From positions 1 to 17,303 of the forward strand of contig DATKZY010000127.1 in assembly GCA_035527715.1 (NCBI GenBank): a stretch of DNA of 17,303 nucleotides, in the 5' to 3' direction. Positions 11,912 through 17,303 of the stretch are shown piece by piece; the first letter of the stretch is position 1, and the number at the start of each line of letters is the position of its first letter. The notes under the pieces are model-generated. The model searched no databases. It was not told the DNA's origin and saw nothing but the letters and a program-made list of their open reading frames with translations. Source of the stretch: DSUN01 sp035527715. GTDB lineage: Bacteria; Planctomycetota; PUPC01; DSUN01. A program made the position numbers and the translations under genes.

Positions 11912-13093
11912 CTACTGGGCCAGAAGGGCGCGGCACTCGGCGAGGGCGGACAGGACGTAGGCCGAGGCGAGAATGCGGTCGTTCTCCATCCACCGCATGG
12001 CCGTGTTCACCCAGGAGCCCTCGGGCTCCTGGAGCGAGACGAGCTTCTCGGCTAAGTCGTTGGCCCACAAGCGCTTAGTGCCGTCGGGCAGGTCGAGTGA
12101 GGGCGACTTGAGGAGTGCGAGTGCCTTCGCCATCGAGAGATAGCAATAGAGGAGGCCCTGGAGCTTCTGATCGCCCTCCATGCCGGGGTTCTGCTCGAGG
12201 GTGTAGTTCTCGGCGAGCCACTTCTGGGCGGCCTGGACGCGTGGGTCGTCGGGCTTGAGGCCGACGAGCACGTAGCCCCTGAGCAGGGCGTAAGTCATTG
12301 AGCCATAAGACTTGTAGACGACTTTCCCGTCGGGCAGCTTGAAGATGCCGGCCTTGCTGGAGCCGGGGTAGTAGATGGCGCCGCCATCGTTGGAGGCCCA
12401 GGGCTGGTCGTTCGACTCCGAGCGGTTCTGGCAGCGCTGGAGGAAGGCGAGACAGTTCTTGAAGGCTTCGGAGTCCTCCGTAAGTCCTGCTGCCTTCAGG
12501 GCTTCGAGCGTGAACTGGGTGTTGGAGAGATCGCCCCGTTTGTCGCCGTTGTAGCCCCAGCTTCCGGCGTCAACCCCCTGTTTGTTCTGGATGCTCAGTA
12601 GGAAGTCCTTAGCCTTGTTGATGATAGGCGTATGCGCAGGGTCGCCGTAAGCGACGAGTGCCGAGATGGCGGCGCTGGTCTGGTAGTTGGCCAGGCCCTT
12701 CTCGCCGGGGGTGTTGATCGAGCCGTCTGGCTGCTGCATCGAGGCGACGTAACCGATTGCCTTCTTTACCCTTGCGTCGTCGCGCAGCTTCTTCGCATCG
12801 GGGGTGCCGAGAAGTGCAGAGAGGACGAGGGCTGTCTTGCCCACCTCGGCCGGCCCGCCGAAGGTCGCGTCGTCCTTCTGCTGGCTCAGGAGCCAGTCGG
12901 CCCCCTTGCACATGCATGCGTCAGCACGCTTGAGCAAGGCGGGGATGTCGGCGGCCGGGGCCTGAGTTGTTGTGGTGGCGGACGGGGTCTTGGCTGGCGG
13001 TGTGGCGGCCTTCGACTGCGGCTCGCCCTCGGTCGAGCACCCCGCGAGTACGATGGCCATGCAGGCGAGCAGTGCTGCGGTCGTCTTGCGCAT
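11912..13093 (-). CDS. Lipoprotein with prenyltransferase/squalene-cyclase-type repeats
   Basis: This 393-residue protein has a lipoprotein signal peptide with lipobox VLAGC, the lipidated Cys being residue 19. A Thr/Pro/Ala-rich linker follows (about 22-48). The remainder (55-390) is a set of helix-helix repeats typical of the alpha/alpha-toroid of prenyltransferase and squalene oxidase repeat proteins: GADWLLSQQKDDATFG, AIGYVASMQQPDGSIN, AKDFLLSIQNKQ...GSWGYNGD, CLAFLQRCQNRS and LAEKLVSLQEPEGSW. The catalytic DxDD motif of hopene/squalene cyclases is not seen, so enzymatic cyclisation is unlikely; a binding or scaffold role at the membrane is more plausible. ATG at 13093 has GAGGA 8-9 bases upstream, and the frame further upstream is not protein-like. 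The 160-bp gap to the membrane-protein gene holds no feature I can support, and a hairpin follows the stop. Proteins of this kind are common in planctomycetes. Confidence 0.85.
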   Translation of the reverse strand: MRKTTAALLACMAIVLAGCSTEGEPQSKAATPPAKTPSATTTTQAPAADIPALLKRADACMCKGADWLLSQQKDDATFGGPAEVGKTALVLSALLGTPDAKKLRDDARVKKAIGYVASMQQPDGSINTPGEKGLANYQTSAAISALVAYGDPAHTPIINKAKDFLLSIQNKQGVDAGSWGYNGDKRGDLSNTQFTLEALKAAGLTEDSEAFKNCLAFLQRCQNRSESNDQPWASNDGGAIYYPGSSKAGIFKLPDGKVVYKSYGSMTYALLRGYVLVGLKPDDPRVQAAQKWLAENYTLEQNPGMEGDQKLQGLLYCYLSMAKALALLKSPSLDLPDGTKRLWANDLAEKLVSLQEPEGSWVNTAMRWMENDRILASAYVLSALAECRALLAQ

Positions 13094-13253
13094 TCTCGAG
13101 ATCCTCAAGCAGGCGTTTCCGTGAGTATGATCTCCTTCGTGTGGCTGCGCTGCAAGTTCTGTGCCAGTCTCGAAGTGGAGCACCCGGAGTCGCAAAGAAT
13201 TGCAGGGTAAGGGGTTGTGGAACCAGCCTGATTCCAGGGACGAGGGGCTACCG

Positions 13254-14063
13254 TCAGAGTGGGCAGGAACTGTCCACCTGCTGGACGTTGGCTGGCCGCC
13301 TGGGTCGAGAAGCGATGAGCCAGGCGAGCGCCTGAACGGCCGCCGCGCAGGCCGCGTAGAGGCCGCTGAGGAACAGCGCCCTGGCCCACACGGCGGCGAT
13401 GGCGGAGCCAGGGTATCGGAAGCCGTAGTAGATGACGACGGACCATTCGTAGAGGTTCTCGCTCCGCAGCGGGTCGGCCTGGAGGATCGAGCCGCCCACG
13501 ATGAGCCAGGGGTTGGTCCAGAGCATGGCATCAATCACGGCCATCTTGGCCCGCTCGCCCGTCGCCGCCTCGACGAGAGAGTTGGCGAAGAACACCTGCC
13601 CGAGCATCGCGATGGCGACGAGAGTCGCCACCACCTGTGCCGTCGTCGCGCGCAGCCCCAAGCTCGCCAGAGCGTTCGTAAGCGCGGCCAGCAACCCGGC
13701 GAACGCCAGGTAGAAGAGTTGCGACCACAGAAGAGTCGTCAGTTGCACGCTGCCCCGCGCGGCAGCGGCGGAGATGGCAAGGCTGATGCCCTCTATTCCG
13801 AGGACCGGGAGGAGGGTCCTCAGGAGCCGCGCACGCCGGCCCGGGGCGCCTAGGGCTCGGGCCGCCAGGAAGGGCACTGCGACCGCGAGGGCCGCCGCCT
13901 CCACGGCCAGGAGGCACAGGATGAGGCGCGTGCCGTGCGTCGCCGCATCGGGGCAGGGGAGGAGCGTCGCCGCCGCGGCCAGCACCACGAGGCACAGCGC
14001 CACGACGGCCCACGCACTCCTCCACGACGCGGACACCTGGGAGTTCCTGGAAGGCTGCGGCAT
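13254..14063 (-). CDS. Polytopic membrane protein of unknown function, possibly an ABC-2-like permease
   Basis: This 269-residue protein has about six hydrophobic segments: roughly 16-36, 46-68, 84-98, 104-130, 135-160 and 232-252. A larger polar region between the last two contains WTNPWLIVGGSILQADPLRS and a tyrosine-rich NLYEWSVVIYYGFRYPGS stretch. The overall plan resembles permease subunits of ABC-2-type exporters in planctomycetes, but no ATPase gene lies in the window and no diagnostic motif confirms this. ATG at 14063 is chosen because GAGG lies just upstream (short spacing) and a near-consensus promoter sits 48 bp before it. The open frame continues beyond that promoter but is unlikely to be coding. 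The tail ends in RPRRPANVQQVDSSCPL, probably cytoplasmic. Confidence 0.75.
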   Translation of the reverse strand: MPQPSRNSQVSASWRSAWAVVALCLVVLAAAATLLPCPDAATHGTRLILCLLAVEAAALAVAVPFLAARALGAPGRRARLLRTLLPVLGIEGISLAISAAAARGSVQLTTLLWSQLFYLAFAGLLAALTNALASLGLRATTAQVVATLVAIAMLGQVFFANSLVEAATGERAKMAVIDAMLWTNPWLIVGGSILQADPLRSENLYEWSVVIYYGFRYPGSAIAAVWARALFLSGLYAACAAAVQALAWLIASRPRRPANVQQVDSSCPL

Positions 14064-14110
14064 GCGTCCCTCGCGCAATGGGTTGGGGCCCGTGACGCCT
14101 GATGTCAGAC

Positions 14111-14138
14111 AGTATAGGCGGGGCAGGAACGCTGTCAA
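14111..14138 (-). promoter_or_regulatory. Near-consensus sigma70-type promoter of the membrane-protein gene
   Basis: On the minus strand a perfect TTGACA (14138-14133) is followed after 16 bp by TATACT (14116-14111), which differs from consensus at one base. Transcription should start near 14104, about 41 bases before the ATG. It lies in the 104-bp gap after the phosphatase gene, so the membrane protein probably has its own transcript. This is the strongest promoter match I found in the window. Confidence 0.75.
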
Positions 14139-14167
14139 GAATGATGGCAGGCGGAGCCTCGTCGCGG

Positions 14168-14776
14168 TCAGCGCGACGGCTGTGGCGAGGCAGTCGGGGC
14201 CTTGGGAAATCGAGGCTCGTAGGCGCGGAGATACGCCACGTACTTCACCGGATCCCCTGACCTCTCCGTCGTCCTGGGCACGCCCTTGGAGAGCATCTCG
14301 TCGAGCGCGCGCGGGCTGGTCCACCCCTGCCGCTCGATGCGGTAGATGGCGACGATCATCCCCGAGCGCTCGATCCCTGCCGAGCAATGGACCAGCACGG
14401 GCCAATTCTCCTCATCGTCCAGAATGTCGAGCGCCTGGCGAACCTGCTCGTCCGACGGGGGCAGGGTCAGTGCGATGCCGACGAACTTCAGCCCGTGCTT
14501 CTCGGCGAACTCGCGCTCGAAGATGCACTTGGGGTCGTTCAGCCAGCGGTCTTCGTGGCGGAGGTTGACAAGGGTCTTGAGCCCCTTCTCCCGCGCGATC
14601 CGCTCGAGTTGCGCGGGGGTCGGCTGCCCGCCGCGGTAGAGGCGTCCCGGAACGACCTCTTCGAACCTCCTTGGATACAGAGTCTTGACATAGTAGAAGA
14701 CACCTATTGTGGCAGCGCCCACGGCCACCACGGCGGCGAGGGCGATGGCCAACTTGCGAGCGGTTCGCCTCGGCAC
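14168..14776 (-). CDS. Membrane-anchored dual-specificity / tyrosine phosphatase family protein
   Basis: This 202-residue protein has a basic N-terminus and one hydrophobic anchor (about 9-30), followed by a phosphatase domain that should face the periplasm or be membrane-bound. The signature HCSAGIERSG (130-139) gives the CX5R loop: C131 is the nucleophile and R137 the phosphate-binding arginine. Upstream blocks VVPGRLYRGGQPTP (41-54) and KTLVNLRHE (67-75) are typical of the SIW14/DSP-like branch, and D109 in LPPSDEQ is a possible general acid. The length is normal for the family. Substrates could be phosphoproteins, phosphoinositide-like or nucleotide-sugar compounds; the sequence does not say which. 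GTG at 14776 is preceded by GAGGAT about 8 bases upstream and by a plausible promoter. It is followed by a separate promoter for the membrane-protein gene. Confidence 0.88.
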   Translation of the reverse strand: MPRRTARKLAIALAAVVAVGAATIGVFYYVKTLYPRRFEEVVPGRLYRGGQPTPAQLERIAREKGLKTLVNLRHEDRWLNDPKCIFEREFAEKHGLKFVGIALTLPPSDEQVRQALDILDDEENWPVLVHCSAGIERSGMIVAIYRIERQGWTSPRALDEMLSKGVPRTTERSGDPVKYVAYLRAYEPRFPKAPTASPQPSR

Positions 14777-14813
14777 GAGTGTTATCCTCAGTCAGGGCTA
14801 GTGTCACACCTTC

Positions 14814-14842
14814 ATCATAGGGAGACGCGCGACGTGGCGCAA
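14814..14842 (-). promoter_or_regulatory. Possible promoter of the phosphatase gene
   Basis: On the minus strand TATGAT (14819-14814) lies about 38 bases before the GTG start, with TTGCGC 17 bp upstream of it. The -10 matches 5 of 6 bases, while the -35 matches only TTG. Position and spacing are right. Confidence 0.45.
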
Positions 14843-14868
14843 CTACAGGTTTCCCAACGCGGCATGGT

Positions 14869-15463
14869 TCACTTTGCAGGAGGAATGCTCGGGGCCTCAA
14901 GGGTCAGTGTGTCGGCAATGGTGAATTGGCCCTGCTCCTTGAGGTTCCTGTGCGCATCGAAGCGCAGGGTCTTGGCGTCGGTTGTGACGATGAGGAAGGC
15001 TTCGTACGTTCCAGTACAGGTTGAGGACGACAACGTGCGCGTGCCCCGCGCCGAACGAGTAGGTGGTCTCCTTCGTCCGCTCGGGGCCCGGGTTGATCTT
15101 GCCTTCCAGCTCCCGGCCGTAGAGGGTGCTGAGAACGAGCATGTCGTTGTGGGTGGGGTCGGTTCCTTTGTCCCCGAGTTCGTGGTTGCCGACGGCCGCG
15201 TAGAGGGGAAACGCCTTGCCGAGGGCCGCGTCGAGTTGTTCGCGGGTCTTCGCGGTCGGGTGCGTGTCGCCCGCGTGGACCATGAACTGTCCGCCGCCGC
15301 CCGGCAGGTTTGCGATCTGCCGCAGGACATCGGCGTAGCCGTCGTGGCCCTTGTTATCGCCGGTGACACAGAAGCGCAGCGGCTCGGCGGCGGTCGTTGC
15401 CCGGGCCGTCAGTGCAAACAGGAAGCCAAGAGGGATGCAGACCCAGCGGGTCCGAATGGCCAA
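14869..15463 (-). pseudogene. Metallophosphoesterase (calcineurin-like), disrupted by internal deletion and frameshift
   Basis: Read from a TTG at 15463 (GAGGGGAG 7 bases upstream), the frame gives a signal peptide and the first half of a calcineurin-like phosphoesterase: CVTGDNKGH (metal-binding D36), VHAGD (D66) and VGNHE (N93, H94), continuing to VVVLNLYWN at about 15008. From about 15012 the coding pattern moves to another frame, which reads GTYEAFLIVTTDAKTLRFDA and ends ADTLTLEAP at a stop at 14869. That is a normal C-terminal end for such proteins. The central part that should hold the GHxP and GHxH metal-binding motifs is missing, so this is a combined deletion and frameshift rather than a one-base error. 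The original frame runs on to 14897 as low-complexity sequence. The product would be inactive. A misassembly at 15008-15012 is the alternative. Confidence 0.75.
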
Positions 15464-15916
15464 GGCTAGTCTCCCCTCAATGGTCGGCGGCCGACGGGTG
15501 GCGAACACACATAGACGATTCGGCGATCACGACACTTCCACAGGCGCTCCATTCCGTGGGCAGGGAGCAGCCACCACATGATTCAGAGCGGCTGCTTCCG
15601 TCACGAAACCCGGCCCTGACGGAGAGCAGCCTGACGGCATCTCAAGCACAAGTATACAGGAGTGACCTTGGCGGGGCGGTTACAGGCGTCTTACAAGACT
15701 GAAATCTTCCGGCTGGGAGGACCGAAAGGGACCGGGGCGGGCCAGGCAAGCGGGTGACGAACAGGGTGCGAGAGCGCTCTGCGCGGAAGGGGGAGCGGCA
15801 TGAGATCCCCCGTGCGCCGTGCCGCGCGCGCCGCTACGCGTTCCGGCTGCAGGAAGGCTCAAAGCGCCCCAACGGTCCGCGCCGTTCAGCCCGTCGCCGA
15901 GGCAGACGACAGGACC
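15464..15916. other. Gene-free stretch between the phosphoesterase pseudogene and the PEP-CTERM gene
   Basis: About 450 bases hold no gene that I can support. An extended -10-like TGTATACT on the minus strand (near 15651-15658) could serve the decayed phosphoesterase, but it has no good -35. A perfect 10-base palindrome AGAGCGCTCT lies at 15771-15780. A weak AACGG/CCGTT stem lies a short distance beyond the stop of the PEP-CTERM gene. None of these is convincing on its own. Open frames across the stretch are arginine-rich and look like GC-rich shadows. Confidence 0.5.
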
Positions 15917-17302
15917 TCACCCGCGCCTGGTCCCTGCGCGCCGCCGCCGGAGGGCCGCGGCAACCATGCCGGCGGCCAGCAGCGTCAGGCTGGCCGGCTC
16001 GGGAATCACCTGGGCAACCGCGAGGGTGAGGTAGCCGTCGGACAGCCGGCCGCCGGGAACGAGGAAGCTGACCTGGTCGTCCGTTACTGTGGTCTGCAGG
16101 CCGACCCTCGTGAAGGGGTTCTCGGTGGTCTCGAAGGCGTTGGTGGGGCTGTAGAGCAGGTCGAAGACCGTGCCCCCGGGCGGCGGCGAGTAGGTCAGGC
16201 CGCCTTCGCTGAAGTCGAAGGTCACACGGGCGTCCAGCTCCCCCGTGAAGTCCAGATACCACACCCGGTCCCAGCGCTCGAGCACGGCGTCGGGCAGGTC
16301 GGTCGTGACGCCGCTGTTGACGGCGGTCTTGTGGCCTGCGAGGAGGTACTCGTTATCGCCGAGGCCCCCGGTGGCCTCGAGGATGAGCCCTGCGTTGGCG
16401 AAGATGGGGTTCGTGCTGGTCGCGCTGGTGAGGAGCTGGTTCGCCGCGCCCACCTGCTGGCCGACGCCAAAGACGTCGAAGTCGTAGTTCCCCTGGGCCG
16501 GGTCGTCCCCGGAATAGACGTCGTTGACCGGCGGCAGCACCGACGGCGTCGGGACTGATGTCGTTGAAGCTGTTTGGGCATTGGTGCCGTTGTACTTCGC
16601 CAGGAAGAAGTTGTCGGTGATGATTCGCTCGGCGGCGTTGAGCTGGCGGGTGTAGAGGAGGACCTCGGACATGTCCCCGGTGAAATTGACGGTGGTGGAC
16701 TGGTACGCGTCGCGCCCGAGGCGCATGCCCTGCATCTTCTTGCCGCTCGCAGCGGTCGACTGAGCCACGAAGCTAGAATAGGGAGGAGGATAGGCGTTGG
16801 CCGCCCCGTTGGTGGCCCAGTTCGCGAGGGGCCGCTCCCTGCACCAGTTGCTCCCCATCCAGTCGTTGTTATTGGGCGGCCCCGAGCCGTCGTAGGAGGA
16901 CACGATCCTCTGCCAGGCGGCGCCGATCTGGGAGCTGCTGGCCGCCGTGACCCCGAAGTAGTGGTAGGGGCCGTCGGTCGTGCGGAAGGTGCCAATGTTG
17001 TAGCCGGTGCCACTCGCGCCCGAGAACCGGATCACCGGCCGCCCGTTCATCTGGTTGTTTTGGAGCGTGGGGGTCGTGCCAGTGGCCGCGCCGTTGTGGG
17101 TCCCGGGGTTGGCCTTGTTCACCCACGTCCCCACCGCGGTGCCGCTCGCCGGGTTGGCGGTGAGGGGGTTTCCGTCAATGTCGTTCGCATCGTACCAGCC
17201 GACCAGTGAGCTGTCGGCGACTGGGAGTGCGCGCGCCGGCCCGCAAAGCCCCAGGACCAGCCAGCCCACAACGAGCGCTACCACTGCACGCAATCCGTTC
17301 AT
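15917..17302 (-). CDS. PEP-CTERM exported protein with LamG-like N-terminal region
   Basis: This 461-residue protein begins with a signal peptide (1-25, ending ARA). Residues 30-240 look like a LamG/concanavalin-type beta-sandwich, starting LVGWYDANDIDGN and including MNGRPVIRFSG and GDMSEVLLYTRQLNAAERI, a phrase common in planctomycete LamG proteins. A Ser/Thr/Pro linker follows (about 241-258), then a second beta-rich region to about 425. The C-terminus is a PEP-CTERM sorting signal: IPEPASLTLL, a short hydrophobic helix, then RRRRAGTRRG. Such proteins are cut and anchored or released by exosortase, often into exopolysaccharide. No exosortase gene lies in the window. The ATG lies one base from the right edge, so its ribosome site and promoter are not visible. 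The motif identification is firm; ligand and role are unknown. Confidence 0.9.
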   Translation of the reverse strand: MNGLRAVVALVVGWLVLGLCGPARALPVADSSLVGWYDANDIDGNPLTANPASGTAVGTWVNKANPGTHNGAATGTTPTLQNNQMNGRPVIRFSGASGTGYNIGTFRTTDGPYHYFGVTAASSSQIGAAWQRIVSSYDGSGPPNNNDWMGSNWCRERPLANWATNGAANAYPPPYSSFVAQSTAASGKKMQGMRLGRDAYQSTTVNFTGDMSEVLLYTRQLNAAERIITDNFFLAKYNGTNAQTASTTSVPTPSVLPPVNDVYSGDDPAQGNYDFDVFGVGQQVGAANQLLTSATSTNPIFANAGLILEATGGLGDNEYLLAGHKTAVNSGVTTDLPDAVLERWDRVWYLDFTGELDARVTFDFSEGGLTYSPPPGGTVFDLLYSPTNAFETTENPFTRVGLQTTVTDDQVSFLVPGGRLSDGYLTLAVAQVIPEPASLTLLAAGMVAAALRRRRAGTRRG

Positions 17303-17303
17303 T

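Noticed and set aside
11912..13093. Functional squalene-hopene cyclase
   Set aside because: The protein is too short, is a lipoprotein and lacks the DxDD catalytic motif; only the repeat fold is shared.
15771..15780. AGAGCGCTCT palindrome as an operator or attachment site
   Set aside because: Ten bases in GC-rich DNA are too short to support a function, and no gene start is adjacent.

Overview
The window is high-GC bacterial DNA with closely packed genes and no rRNA, tRNA, CRISPR array or insertion sequence that I can recognise. The gene mix fits an environmental member of the Planctomycetota or a neighbouring PVC-type lineage. It includes two uroporphyrinogen-decarboxylase-fold (UROD) proteins unrelated to haem clusters, SUMF1-fold/sialidase fusions, a PEP-CTERM protein, a lipoprotein with prenyltransferase-type repeats and a membrane-anchored dual-specificity phosphatase. 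A two-iron superoxide reductase suggests an anaerobe or microaerophile. The taxonomic call is an inference from gene content only.

Layout. Positions 173-675 (+) hold a DUF4258 / YgiT-type zinc-finger pair that looks like a small toxin-antitoxin module. A UROD-family gene (746-1696, -) is divergent from desulfoferrodoxin (1874-2248, +), and two promoters whose -35 boxes are 8 bp apart sit between them. After a hairpin, 2350-5027 (+) is a three-gene sulfur cluster: a metallo-beta-lactamase/double-rhodanese persulfide dioxygenase-like protein and two half-size YeeE/YedE membrane proteins. Together with superoxide reductase this reads as an oxygen and reactive-sulfur defence block.

The minus strand from 11632 down to 5039 is a tight four-gene operon with intergenic gaps of 12, 12 and 18 bp. 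It begins at a good sigma70-type promoter (11701 to 11673). Its first gene is the most unusual object here: an N-terminal SEFIR/TIR-type domain joined in one frame to a UROD domain that seems to lack its own N-terminal third. Next come two exported paralogues combining a SUMF1/FGE-fold domain with a four-Asp-box sialidase-type beta-propeller. The larger has MORN/YwqK-like repeats, interrupted in frame by a REP-like palindrome, and a further unrecognised domain. The operon ends with a small exported protein of unknown function.

Upstream on the same strand, and apparently in separate transcription units, are a lipoprotein with an alpha/alpha-toroid fold, a polytopic membrane protein with a near-consensus promoter, and a membrane-anchored CX5R phosphatase. 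Beyond them are a decayed metallophosphoesterase with an internal deletion and frameshift, a 450-bp stretch without genes, and a PEP-CTERM protein that starts one base from the right edge.

The main candidate for something undescribed is the SEFIR-UROD fusion together with the exported sialidase-like proteins it is transcribed with. What it does cannot be told from sequence alone.
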